Shown here piece by piece: positions 23,043 through 34,458 of a DNA stretch of 64,000 nucleotides. The first letter of the stretch is position 1; every line of letters starts with the position of its first letter. The notes below the pieces were generated by a model. That model saw nothing but the letters and a program-made list of their open reading frames with translations, was not told the DNA's origin and ran no database searches. The DNA is from Pyrrhosoma nymphula. Taxonomy: Eukaryota; Arthropoda; Insecta; Odonata; Coenagrionidae. The stretch covers positions 17,885,200 through 17,949,199 of the forward strand of contig OY754329.1 in the NCBI GenBank assembly GCA_963573305.1, in the 5' to 3' direction. The translations under genes were made by a program, and so were the position numbers.

Positions 23043-23319
23043 CTTTAATTATTCTTCTTCTTCTTCTTGCTGTTTCGTTAAAGCCGCAATGAACTGTGGG
23101 CAGCATACGTCACACGAAACGTCATCGAAGCATTACGTAGTTATGAGAATTTCAGCGATCTACTCAACAGTCCCTCCATCGAAGAGGAAGAGTTTGGTTT
23201 CGCTCAAGGTCGCTGTAGGAACGTTCTAGAATACGAATAGTGGGTAGAGTCACAACTCGCACTCTTCCTCCTCCGGCGAAGAGTAAGAGGAAGAGTATGG
23301 TTTAAAAATGCGGCCCTTA

Positions 23320-25738
23320 GACTCCTTCTCCTGGGTCGGACCTGCGCGAACTGAACGAAATTGAGTAGGTCAGCGCACGCTGGAGTCAAGATAAACCTGT
23401 TTCTCGAAAGGTGGTACAAAAAATATTTTATCTTTTGAAAAACACGTACTTATTGACTGTGCATGACAGTCCGCGCAAGTTCCGTCAGGACAGGTTTTGC
23501 GGTGTTTCATGTCATATTCGTAACATTCCCTTAAAAACTTTGAAGCGGTCGGTTTTTTTTTAAGTGATAACTTCTTTTGGCCCGTTGGGCACTTTTGGCA
23601 TGGGGGGAAAAAGAGCAAACTCGCGTCACGTACCATACCACACTTTTTGCTTCGGCGACGTAGTTCCAATACCGTCGTCAGACGACAGCACCGCTGTCCT
23701 AAGAGAGCGTATAACTGCCACCAGATGGTAGGACAAGCGGTAAGCGGGAAAAAGTGCACCGTTTAAATCGCGTACCATATTTCCCTGTTCGTATTCTTTA
23801 CCGAATCTTGAAATTCAAATGGTATTAGTTACTTTAGTTATCATAAGCCAATAGTTTGTTTCCTAGAATTCTGTAGAAATAGTAAGATGAAATAAGTTAA
23901 ATTATTCATGAGAATAATGAAAATAAAATGCGAGAAAATGATGAAAATGAGGAAGTGGTGATTGAAGATGTTCCCAATGATGATGAGAATTGTTAATTAG
24001 AATAATTAGAATAGAAATATAATTAATATAAGAGATATAAATGAGTGTTTTATTATTAAGACGCATGTACAATACCTATTTTTCAGATGAATACATATTT
24101 TGTCAACAAAAAATAAAATTTACAAAAATGGAATATTCATTTTAAAAAATTATTGTACCTTATTCTCCTTTTTTATTCAGATTTATTTGGGAATATAAAT
24201 CGGTCAAAGAAGTTTTCACTTTCAGCGTGTGGTCCTAAGCACACCCAATTTTTTTATTTTAAATTGCCCATCACTAATCTCACTCCCATCTCACGTTTTT
24301 CACAATCGTCTCCTCCTGGTGAGAAGATCGTTTCTCTAGCGAAGCTGTCCACACAGACACACACACATGCAGACACAAGCACACTCGATTTGAAGCGCGC
24401 GAGGGAGCCAGTTCGATGGTTGCAGGTGCATCCGCCGTCCTCCCTCTCCATCGTCATCATATTCCGGTCGCGGCTTGAAACGAAAAAAAAGGTCGAAAAA
24501 GAAATGACAGGAGAGTGGATCGAATGAATAATAAAATATGTGAGGTCGCGAGCAAGAAGGAATTGAGAACTTGACGAAAGACTATCGAGAAGATGGGGTT
24601 CTTCAGACGATGGAAAAGAGATGAGTTGGTCGAGAGAGATCTTGCGTCGAAGTGCCCCCCCCCCTTGAAATTGATGCTACAGTTGCTCGAATAGGGAGGG
24701 ATAGCCGCCCCTGGAACAGAATATAGAATGGTTCAAAAACCATGATATTGATTGGCATGTACCCAAGAGCCACTTGTGTCTCAACAAGAAACATCCTAAC
24801 CTTGTGGTCCATCACACTTAAAGAGGAGACCATTATATGCAGAAGGACGGATGCTAGCGGAGATTGGGTTCGGATATCACGCATTTGTGGTAAAAACGTT
24901 AAAAACCAAAACAGCATATCTTACTCTAAAATGAGGGAAAATTAATGTACTTTTAAACACTGATATCTAAGCTACAAATTTGTTTAACTATTTAACTATT
25001 CGTTTTATTGGAATTCCGTTTGCAGAGAATGTCTCACCGATTTGGCGGTTACAAGTACTTACTATTTAAATTTATATTCAATGTTACACTCACTGTGAAG
25101 GGCGAAGAGCTAAATAATTCTTCTTCCTCATTAGCTTTTTCCTTGTTCAAGGGTCAATATTCCTTACTTTCTTTTGCCACCCCTTCACTCTTCACTCAGT
25201 GATTCAACCCGAAGGTTGGTTTGGACAGTTGAGGGTAGAACTCACCCCGGACTAAGCCACAGGCGTGTGAATTTCACATATTCAGGGTAGGGGGGCCAAT
25301 TCGTTTCCCTGGGACACCTCGCACTCCGAGGATTTTTTTTTGTTCAGCCACCCCTTAGAAACGGCTAAATAATATTCTCAGTCATTGTACCAGCATTGAG
25401 GGAGTCATCTATTGCCATTTTTGTAAAGTATGTCACTTATAACCTAATGGCGAGTGATTAAAAAACAGAATCCATAACGTGGGGCAGATTCAATCCATTC
25501 TATGGTACACTCATAGACCGGAGACAAACCTTTTATTTCCATAACGTTGATTTCTTTGTTATTTGGGGTAGAGACTAACAATTGAGATCATTAGCACCAT
25601 TAAGACTGATGAGAAGACAGGTTTGTAAACGACTCTTTGGGGAATGAAGAAAGGATGGGGTGAAACCCGTTGGAGTTGGTTGGAGTTAGTCAATTCTTAA
25701 CGTAAAGCGCCAGGGGAACAACGGTTAAAAGACGTTCG
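23320..25738. other. No gene recognised
   Basis: Right flank of the Harbinger element. A 129-codon minus-strand ORF at 23370-23759 is cysteine- and lysine-rich but matches nothing I know. About 25200-25330 (ATTCAACCCGAAGGTTGGTT, ACTCACCCCGGACTAAG) reads like the body of an old SINE or other dispersed repeat. The rest is featureless. Confidence 0.45.
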
Positions 25739-26252
25739 GTGGTTTCACTCAACTTAAGGGAATCCGACGAAACTTGCTGGAAGCATTAATTATGTTTTCC
25801 TAAAAGTACCTGAATATTTTCAAAATTATTTACCGCAGATTAATTAAGATATTTTATGTGGAAGTGGGCATGAAATTACATGGGTTCTTATGGGAACGCG
25901 AGGTACGACTAGCTTTATTCATCGAAAAGAACGTTTTCTAGTTCAGAATAAGAAAAACAAAAATAGTTTAAATCATCAAACGAAAAATGTATGAAAATAA
26001 TTTGATATACTTTATTTTTATTATTTTTGTTTTTCTTATTCTTACCTAGAAAAAGGTTCTTTATGATTAATTAAGCTACTCGTACCTTGTGTTCCCGTAA
26101 GAACCCATGTAATATTTTGTCCACTTCTCGATCAAATATCTTAAGTAATCTGCGGTAAATAATTCTGAAAAAAATCAGGTAGATTTAAGACAACATAAGT
26201 AATCCTTCCAGCAGGTTTTGTCGAATTCTCTTTAAGTTGAGTGAAACCACGG
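25739..26252. repeat. Large fold-back element, about 510 bp, with TTAA-type inner ends
   Basis: The left end GTGGTTTCACTCAACTTAAG and the right end CTTTAAGTTGAGTGAAACCAC are inverted copies. Similarity continues inward through CTTGCTGGAAG, ATTTACCGCAGATTA and GGGTTCTTATGGGAACGCGA to an axis near 26000 (AAGAAAAACAAAAATA / TATTTTTGTTTTTCTT). TTAA lies 16 bp inside each end, so the true boundary is ambiguous. It is noncoding. The right end abuts a truncated SINE copy. Confidence 0.82.
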
Positions 26253-26261
26253 AACCTCCTT

Positions 26262-26400
26262 TACGTCCCGTCTGACGGACGGAGTACCACACTTTGAAGT
26301 GTTCTCCACAAATCACTGATTTTAGGATCGGAATATAAAAAATCTCCACCGCTGCCGGAAGTCAAACCCAGGCCCTCGGTTCCACAAGATTTTCCATCAG
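26262..26400 (-). repeat. tRNA-derived SINE, copy 2 (truncated)
   Basis: Read on the minus strand it has a degenerate B box (GGGTTTGACTTCCGG), a GCAGCGGTGGAG segment, TATTCCGATC, GTGGAGAACACTTC and ACTCCGTCCGTCAGACGG. This is the same order as in the copy at 7100-7210 on the plus strand. It stops abruptly where the fold-back at 25739-26252 begins, so one insertion interrupts the other. Confidence 0.7.
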
Positions 26401-26854
26401 CAAAACGAATGAGCGAAAAACATTATCTTTGAATGTTCACATATGCTGGAAGAGAACAGTAGGAAAGCTTGGAATGTCCATACGGAAAAAATAGATACGA
26501 ATAATTCAAAAACCACAATTTGATTGAGCGATGAAGGAAATCAGAATACAATGTAGCGTTAAACTTTGGGTTGACTATGATAGTGAAAATTTCTAGACGC
26601 ATGGATGATTCCACAGTCCATAGTGGTGCAATGGTTCATAGTAATGCAATGAATGTGATGAAAAAGATTCCTTTAGCCATCGCATTGAGAGGTGCATCCG
26701 CTTTGAAACATGGCGAACTAAACTGAGTTTAGAAATGGAAGTCAGATCCGATACCAGTAAGGATCTAATAAACTTCTGCCTGAAAAATGGGAGGTTCAAA
26801 GAACTGCAGAGAGACTGCATCACGCCCCAGAAGACCACTGATCACAGTGGTAAC

Positions 26855-27050
26855 AAAAAGGACAGAGGAAGAAGAGGGAGAAGAAATTAATAAAGAGATA
26901 AAAGAAGACCTCGGCGGAAGGAGAAGACAAGGGCCGAAGAAAGAAGAAGCAGTCCCAAAAGAAGAATGAAGACCTCGGAACAAGGAGAAGATCAGGGTCG
27001 GAGAAAGAAAGGAGAAGAAGACGACGAACGAAAGAAGAGAACGCGATGGC
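26855..27050. repeat. GA-rich tract with a tandem duplication of about 60 bp
   Basis: GAAGACCTCGGCGGAAGGAG (26907 on) and GAAGACCTCGGAACAAGGAG (26969 on) begin two diverged units of about 60 bp, each followed by AAGA(C/T)(A/C)AGGG(C/T)C and AGAAAGAA. The purine strand reads as Glu/Lys/Arg-rich protein in some frames, but with a stop between the units. It may be low-complexity repeat rather than gene. Confidence 0.6.
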
Positions 27051-30000
27051 CTCATAAAGCATCTATCCGCGTAAAATCAGATGTACGCACAATTAAAGCT
27101 AAAGTTAATTTACAATATGTATTAAAATGTAAAATCAAATGTACCTATTGATAAAAATGCAGATTAAAGAGGTATAAACGAGAGTACATACCTTCAGATA
27201 TAATGTATAAACAACATTTTGTGCAACATTTTGAATGTTTCTTGCTGCAGTCATTAATTCAGTTCATTAAAGATGATATTTTAAGCTTGCGAATGTTCAT
27301 TTTTTTATGCAATAAAGCATGTTTCTATTATTTAAAAAAAGTTCATTGTGGTGAATTCAAGAAAACTAACGCAGGTTTGGTATTCATTTTTCATGAAGGC
27401 ACACTCAAAGTGATAAACAAAACTTCATCCCTGTAATTCCTTTCAGACATTGTACTTGAAGCTGTGAAAAATGAAATGACTCTTTGGCTCTTTTCCCTCA
27501 TCTCCTGTTTATTACTGAAATCGGTTGCTTCGACATACCAAACTTCGAGCGCTTTATGGTATGCAGTACCTGTTATCTACAAATTCTCGCCATAAACCCT
27601 TCGGCGATACCGTTTATTGGCTTTGTGATCATAGGCTAAGTGAACATGCCTGCAATCATTGAGAAACCAATACGTCACGATGGGACGATGGAGTTGGTCA
27701 GACCGGTGGCAAATCGTTAGATAGTGCACCGATTGAGTGTTCTTCTACCTGGACAACTCACTTGTCTGGTCAATAACAAGGGGTATTCGTTTGCCTATGT
27801 CAAGAGCCAGTTGTTTTCTCGTGGGAAAAGGGTGAATTCATGATACCGTCAACGTCAACTGTAAAAGGAGAATGTTATAGCCATATCCAATGAGTTTGCT
27901 CGAGGCTATCAATATCAGTAGAATACTCTGAAAACTGAATCTATAAATTGTTACGGTAGGGCCTCAATTATTCCTGATAATTCCTTCCAAATTCCTTAAT
28001 AAAACCTTTCATTCACTCAGCGGAAAAGGTGCACACCCCCCACCAGGCTCAAAGACTAATACCCCACATATACCTACTATATTTTCTTTATTCTCCCCCA
28101 CCCTCCCAAATTTCCGGAAATCCCAGGTTTCCCCGTAGCCAAAAATGAATTTTATAACGCACTCTGTGTCATGACCCCTTTGCGGGCACACTGGTCAGCA
28201 TCTTTAATTAATTATTGAGTCTTCATTGGTTGTAGAAACTATGTAATAGTATTAAGTTCATTTACCCACAGTAGCTTACATGCTGAAGTAAAGGTTTCCA
28301 TGTATTTAACCAGTGCACAAGGATAAACTTTCATTCCCTCTAGGCATTATCTATGCAGTGGATGCTTGGATAAAATCAATACTTAATATACGTTAACCGT
28401 TTAGGCCAGCAGAACAAATGTGTAAGATTTGTGAAATCGGAACCCACTTAGTTAAAAACGAACAGTTTCAGACTCCTCATTTATCCACCAAGGAATGAGA
28501 TTCACAGTCATTAGTTGTTGTTCAATCAACAATTTATCTTGAATGGAATTTACTTAGAGATTGTTATCCTCATTCCTAGATACCTCGCACGATTTGGAAT
28601 TTCCGAGTATGCTAAGGTGACATATGACCACAACAATTGAAAGACCTAGGCTAGAGTTTTAAAAAACTCAAGGAAAACGTTTTTACCTCATTTCTATCGC
28701 CCTAATTTGGTTTAAGCTGAGTTTGGTATGCATATTCTTAATCCTTTGATGGCAAAACATAAAAAATATTGTACTTATATAACAAGGTTCTAGGCTTGTC
28801 TTCCCCAATTAGCCTAATTTTTGTCATGATTTTTCATATTTTCTATTTTAGTGTAAAATTTTAATTAGTGTGCACGATGATGTAAACCTCTGTAAAAAGA
28901 CATTGTCCATTGAATAAATTTATTCGTATTAAAAGGCCGAATTTTTTCTGAATTTCAGTTAGATCTAATACTCAACGTAGAGGCTAACGAGTAATTCAAG
29001 GAGAGAGCCATTCGTTCACAAACGTACCTACATTGAGGTCAGATCAAAGGCTTCTTAAGCTGTATAAGGTGGATACTAGAGATCTTTCAATGAACTATCA
29101 TTTAAACATCCTTTAAAATTTATTTTTAATGTTATTCGAGCGTGTTTTGAAGTCAGAGCATCAATTTGGGGTCGGAATCCTCTAATACAAAATGTGCGTT
29201 CGTTATAAAATCGTAGTGGGAGCATATCTTCCACAATTAAGCTCCCGAAGGAATAGCATGCATATTAATTTTTATCATAAAATACGTGCCATTTCATCAA
29301 TTTAAGTCTAAAATTTTCAGCAAACCTTAAATATATTCAGTTTTAATATAATTATTTGCATTTTTACCATCACTACGCAAAAGATATGACTATGGCGACT
29401 TAGACCATCAGAGGAATGAAAAACGTGAATTTAAGTCACTTGCCAAAATTTGACGCTGTGTTCATCCGTCGGCGAGCCAAGCGAATCCGATTGCATGGCA
29501 AGCTGAAACTACGATCCTTAGGTACGGTCTAATATTGCATTCGAAACTAACGACAAGCATCTAAGGAATTCGTTCTAAGTTCATAATAGTAGGCATGTAC
29601 TAACTGTATCGAGTTAGGCTTCGTTACAGTTGCACCGGTTGCGCAAACAAGTAGTCTTAGTACACTGCACTCTGATTGGCGGTCCATAGTCAAGCATTCA
29701 ACTAAAGAGTAGTTTTTAGAACTGTTTCTCTGGCCGAGAAACATTTCTACATCAGATTCACTGAGAAAATCTTAGATCTTTTATCAAGAGAAGTTTGTTT
29801 ACTTGTATACAAACTATCCGGGAAATATTGCACGGTTATTGGCGGTCCGTCGTCATGCAAGCAGCTTGCCAAATATTGAAGAAACTACTAAAAATCGTAT
29901 GAAAAAATGCAACTTGATAATAAGAATAATAATATCATTACTTCCCAAAAAAAGTTTTCCAAAAAAAACAATGATTTCATACATACATTTAAGGGAGCTT

Positions 30001-30198
30001 TATCTAGCATCTAAGAATAACTGAACTGAAGCTACCTTCACATAAAATGCATATAGCTGCATTTATCCCTCAAGGACAATGAATTTGTTAATTTATAAAT
30101 TCTAAAAAAAAACAAAAAACTAATGAAATACAAATATTCGATTAGCCAAATAGGACAAAAAGGGGAGGAATCAGGGGAGATGTTGTAGAATATGAACA
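27051..30198. other. No gene recognised
   Basis: Three kilobases of A+T-rich sequence. I see no repeat ends, tRNA-like segments, splice-supported exons or domain motifs on either strand. Confidence 0.5.
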
Positions 30199-30400
30199 TA
30201 ATAATAACTAAGACGATGCAATTTTCTACAGATAAAAATTTTTAATCGACCCGGGTTTCGATGCACTGCATCATCATCAGGCGATGATGATGCAGTGCAT
30301 CATCACCTGATGATCACGTGATGATGATTCAGTGCATCGAAACACGGGTCGATTAAAAATTTTTATCTGTGGAAAATTGCAACGTCTTAGTTATTATTAT
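30199..30400. repeat. Palindrome with two opposed hammerhead-like motifs
   Basis: The outer arms ATAATAATAACTAAGACG and CGTCTTAGTTATTATTAT flank the inner arms TAAAAATTTTTAATCGACCC and their complement. On the minus strand (about 30283-30245) lie CTGATGA, one T, stem GATGC/GCATC with loop AGT, GAAAC, CCGG and GTC, a hammerhead-like order. The plus-strand copy (about 30320-30350) is the same with GTGATGA and an extended centre of ATGATG and CACGTG repeats. The structure looks like two copies of one repeat end joined head to head. Confidence 0.8.
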
Positions 30401-30699
30401 AGCCAAATAGAATAAGTTCAAGAAATTCACACAATAATATTAAATAAATAAAAATTAAAAACACAAAATGTAACGATATCATTCATTTGTAGAGCTACAC
30501 GTTTTATAAAATTTAAGATGCGAATTATTTACGATTTCGTTTATGTAGTCGATATTGGAAGCGGCCTCAATTGTCCACGGGTGCGCACCTGCATTTGCAT
30601 CCGTCGATGCAGCGACCGTATTTAACCAGTGATCCACCCCTATAGGATCGATTTTCCACTGGAAAGAGACTGCAATTCAATCCCTATCGGTTGCCTCAC

Positions 30700-31130
30700 G
30701 CACACACGTCCCCTCTCTATCTACCCGGATGGCAATACAATGACACATCCACCACGGCCGCCGCCGCCTCCCCTCCCCCACACCCCTGCGCCCCTCCCCC
30801 CCACACGACCCCTGGTATCACTCCTTATGCCACCCACCCCTCCCTCCCTCCCTCCCTCAGTTCCCCGAAACCGCAAAAGATAGAGGAGGAGAAACAAAAT
30901 CTCCGCCCCCAACTCACAACCTTCCACATGCGTCCCATTCCCCTCATCCCTCCCCATTCCTCCCCTCCACATCCTTTCCCTCCCTTACCCCCCTCCAACC
31001 CCCCCCCCACCGGCACACCATTCCCCCCTCCTCTCTCTCTCTCTCCCTATCTTCCTTTCGTAACATCATCCTCTCCTAGTATTAATTTTTTTCTAACTCC
31101 TCTACTCTCTTTCAATTTTTCCCTCTCCCC
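30700..31130. repeat. Pyrimidine-rich (C-run) tract
   Basis: The plus strand is almost purely C and T for 400 bp, with runs of C up to nine and repeated TCCCTCCC. Similar tracts occur at 36480-36830, 48060-48560 and 56990-57300. Long ORFs here are compositional. In this case the tract directly precedes a LINE 3'UTR, so it may be unrelated flank or element 5' sequence. Confidence 0.6.
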
Positions 31131-31431
31131 TCAATCATGTTCTCCCCTCAATCATGTTTTCTACATAAGTCATGAGTCTCTGTCCATTTGTGTAGTTGCA
31201 AAACACATATATATTAATGGTCCCTCTCCCTTGTGATAAAATCTGTAGTGTAGTAGTGCATGCTTGTGAGGCTTCGCAACTTGACAAGCATTAGCGATTT
31301 ATGCTAATGAATAATTAGTCGTAGTTACACTAACTTGAGAGTATAGTGTAATGCATGTTGATGAATACTCACCCCCTGCCACACACCCCTGAGGTGGCTT
31401 GCAGGGTATTTTGTAGACATAGATGTAGAAT
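31131..31431 (+). mobile_element. LINE 3'UTR fragment (same family as 5944-6210)
   Basis: TCATGAGTCTCTGTCCATTT, GGTCCCTCTCCCTTGTGATA, TGTAGTGTAGTAGTGCATGC and the pair CACACCCCTGAGGTGGCTTG match the reverse complement of 5944-6210 almost base for base. It ends in GACATAGATGTAG. No coding sequence remains. Confidence 0.8.
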
Positions 31432-31461
31432 CGTGAAACATTTCCTCCTACCTTCTTTTCA

Positions 31462-31642
31462 GGGGGGGCTATTCTGTATGTTCTCGGAAAATCCGAGCCT
31501 CGAGAGTGACGACATTTTGACGTCACAGCCTCTAAAATTTCAAAAAGGGCGATTCAAAAGTTGAGATTTGTCGTGGGAAGTGACGTCACATTCATGGATT
31601 TTCCCGAGGTACGACCATGTCGAGTCCTTACTGAATAAGACC
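31462..31642. mobile_element. Short MITE, possibly Harbinger-like
   Basis: The left end GGGCTATTCTGTATG and the reverse complement of the right end GGTCTTATTCAGTAAGG are similar. A second inverted match lies inside (CTCGGAAAATCC and its complement near 31600). TCA flanks both ends (31459-31461, 31643-31645), a 3-bp duplication. GACGTCA occurs in both halves. The size and end type suit a Harbinger-derived MITE, but the TIR is imperfect. Confidence 0.45.
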
Positions 31643-31867
31643 TCAAGTCTCTTTTCGCCTCATGTTCAATGCTGGGCGTAACTCTTACATACCGCTTCCT
31701 TGCAGCATTTTTATAATTATTTGAAATCATCTGTCAGTTGAGGTAGGGTGCCTTCCATTCGCATAATAATGCGCTAATCACTTCGCAACACAACAGCGCA
31801 CTTGCCTTCCAATCGTGATTCATACCCTGCGCACTACGTAGGTAGCGCACTTAAAAACAGATCGGGA

Positions 31868-32339
31868 GCAAAGTTGTCCTATATCTGATATGAACAACAA
31901 AATAATACCTTTCCGCGCTATGTTATTCTATAATTGAACTTGAAATTACATGGTGTTCAATGGGGGAATGAGGGAAACACGGGGGAAAAAATGCCATTTT
32001 TGCGGAAAACTATTTTTAAGGAGGAAATAATCCAGAGAAATTGAATAAAAATAAAATAAAGGCATCTTACCACCTTTTTTTTAGTTATTGAAGAATTAAT
32101 GCCGTAATTGAAAGTCAAAATGCGGTAATTCGTAGGAAATAGAGCTGCAGTCGGCTCCTATGGCTGGAAAAAAGTGCTCATTTAAAATACATTCGTGGAA
32201 TAATCTGCATATTTCGTACCTTACTTTTGGGTTTCCATAGGTAACGAATCACATCAGTGAAAGCAGGATTTTTTGACAAAATATCAAAAATGAGGAATTT
32301 AGTATTTGTTTTGACTCACACAGTCGCTGCGGAACCTCC
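31868..32339 (+). mobile_element. TTAA MITE family B, copy 1 (left-truncated)
   Basis: The right end GACTCACACAGTCGCTGCGG followed by AACCTCC abuts TTAA (32340-32343). The interior shares TTGAACTTGAAATTACATGG, CATTCGTGGAATAATCTGCA and GGAGCCGAC-type landmarks with copies at 33900 and 45030. The left terminus seen in copy 2 is missing; similarity starts near 31868. Confidence 0.75.
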
Positions 32340-32342
32340 TTA

Positions 32343-33899
32343 ATGGTGAGAATTAGCAGCTATCAATCCAAAGATTAGTTTTCTGCAGCTCTCCGCTCTG
32401 CCCTCGATTGGACTAACCGCTTCACTTAATTTCTACCTTCACTTGAAATTTTTTTACCAAAAATGTATGCTGAAACGTCTATTTGTGACAAGGTAAACGT
32501 TAGTTCATTTTCTAACATGCATTCTAATAACCGCCATATATTAGTTCCATAACCCTAAAGTTATTCAGCTCCTTCCAAGTGATTTCTGTAAACCCAAAAG
32601 TATTGATGAACCTACATTCTTGGCAGGTAACGTATAGACAGCTAAAAATATAAATGGCAATAAACATTTTACACATTGAAGCTTTCTTAAATAAATTAAA
32701 ATGAGATGTGAATGTTAAATCACCATCAATGTAACATTTAATAATAAAATCTTAAATACCTTCTTTGGAGAGTTATTGGTGTTCAATCTAGAATATAAAT
32801 GAAAAATGTCTGTTAATGAGGTAAGCAATGACTATGCTCAAACGATAAAAGGATCTTTTAAGAATTGACGTTCATTATAAGACATTTGTCTGGCTTACTG
32901 GAGAAAAAGGAAGCCTTAATTCTTACAAGAAAACTAAGAGCTAAATGACATTCTCGGAATAGCAATACCAAAATAATCCAAGTGCCAGCGAGTAAACTCA
33001 TGTTTGACAAATTATTGATTACGAGAAAGAAAAATTGCCTCAAGGGTCCAAGACGAACGCATATTTATAGCCATTGAAGAAAATTTACTTCTTAGAAATG
33101 TAGTGAGACGGATTTCGGTTCGCACAAGGGCCTCATATAATGTTTTTGCCTCAGGAGATATGGAAGGCCTAAGAAGCCATCATTGGGGTAAATAATGCGC
33201 CTTCATATAACAACACCCATAAATCACGCATACTATAGCGAACGAAATATGTGAGCGCGCCATAGATGTTAAGCTAGCTTATCGATCGTTAATAAATTAC
33301 GTAACAAATGAGGGGGAGTAGAGGAAGGTCTGCGCGTCTATAATGTTGCACCAAGGGGGATGGGGGGGGATGTTACGCTACATCTATGGACGTGGACAGA
33401 GGGCTAGGGTAAAGGGGGAGCTTGTGGGGGTGACTCAAAGGAGTGTCAAAACGACCGATTGTGGGTTTACTACTGAGTGACAGGCGTGGCCTCCCAAGGA
33501 GCAGGGGCCCAGCCTACTTCCGCGCAACATAGCATATAAATTCATGAACAAAGGGATATAAAACTTCAATGGCAGTATAAAAAATTTGAGCACCACACGT
33601 CAGAAAAACAGGCACACGCCAGAAACTAAAATTATTCCCGATTAATTATTCCCATTGTGATTTACAGGGAAACTAATCCTTCGCCATTGAACAAAAAACA
33701 GGACGCATTCGCTCAACCCAACAATGGGACCATTCACGGGGCTGTTGGTGGGCTTAGATTAGAATTGCGGGGTTATTTTTACCGAACACACCCTCTGTGA
33801 TTGTTTATGAGAATAGGATTCCGCACCAGGGGCAATCACAGAGCACACTCAAACCACCTATCAGCACTACTTCGTCGGAGTTTCCGGAAACTTAGTTAA
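32343..33899. other. No gene; spacer between two opposed family-B MITEs
   Basis: About 1.55 kb of A+T-rich DNA with a G-rich patch at about 33310-33430 (repeated GGGGGGATG and TACATCTATGG). There is no recognisable coding sequence. Confidence 0.5.
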
Positions 33900-34454
33900 G
33901 GAGATTCCGCCGCGACTGTGTGAGTCAAAACAAATATTAAATTCCACATTTTTTTATATTTTGTCCAAAAAATCCTGCTTTCGCTGTTGAAATGCATTAC
34001 CTATAGAAACCCAATAGTAAAGTACAACATATGCAGATTATTCCACGAATGTATTTTAAATGAGCACTTTTTTCAGCCATAGGAGCCGACTGCAGCGTCA
34101 TTTCCTACGAATTACCGCATTTTGACTTCAATTACGGCATTAATTCTTCAATAACTAAAAACATAAGGTGGTAAGATACCTATATTTTATTTTTATTCAA
34201 TTTCTCTGGATTATTTCCTTCTTATAAATAGTTTTCCGCAAAAATGGCATTTATATTTTATGGAAAAATACTATTTTTCCCCGTGTTTCTCTCATTCCCC
34301 CATTGAACACCATGTGATTTCAAGTTCAATTATAGAATAAAATAGCGTGGAAAGGTGTTATTTTGTTGTTCATATGAGATAGAGGACTAGTTTTTCTACA
34401 AGTAGACAGAATATGAATGGAATGACATTTAAGTCATTTCACTGTGGAACCACT
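33900..34454 (-). mobile_element. TTAA MITE family B, copy 2 (555 bp, full length)
   Basis: It starts GGAGATTCCGCCGCGACTGT after TTAA (33896-33899) and ends CACTGTGGAACCACT before TTAA (34455-34458). The ends form a loose TIR, roughly GGTGGTTCC-CAGTGA. It is the inverted counterpart of copy 1 and supplies both boundaries of the family. It is noncoding. Confidence 0.8.
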
Positions 34455-34458
34455 TTAA

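Larger units (their letters stand above)
16274..23316. mobile_element. PIF/Harbinger DNA transposon, two-gene, apparently complete (7.04 kb)
   Basis: The element is bounded by TTA on the left (16271-16273) and TTA on the right (23317-23319), the 3-bp target duplication typical of PIF/Harbinger. It begins GGGCCGTATTCTAAGACG and ends, as reverse complement, GGGCCGCATTTTTAAACC. A better match to the left end (CGTATTCTAAGACGTTCCTA at 16278-16297) lies 80 bp inside the right end (reverse complement of 23215-23235). The right end therefore carries a partial duplication, also visible as two copies of AGAGGAAGAGT-TGGTTT. GGAAGAGT is repeated subterminally on both sides. Inside are a transposase gene on the plus strand and a Myb/SANT-like gene on the minus strand, convergent. 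A LINE fragment (18890-19091) lies between them. Confidence 0.88.

Noticed and set aside
23370..23759. 129-codon minus-strand ORF beside the Harbinger right end
   Set aside because: It has several Cys residues but no recognisable zinc-binding spacing, and no splice or repeat context supports it.
24153..24527. 124-codon ORF
   Set aside because: No motif; it contains a CA-repeat translation and is not supported by splice sites or neighbouring features.
26787..27060. Glu/Lys/Arg-rich protein-coding gene
   Set aside because: The frame is broken between two 60-bp tandem units, and the composition comes from a GA-rich repeat.
30691..31236. 181-codon ORF in a C/T-rich tract
   Set aside because: The translation is almost only Pro, Ser, Leu and Thr, with the antisense equally open; this is pyrimidine-tract composition.
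31868..34454. Single large transposon with 500-bp inverted repeats
   Set aside because: The TTAA-bearing termini point inward at 32339 and 33900, and copy 2 has both its own boundaries, so these are two separate MITEs in opposite orientation.
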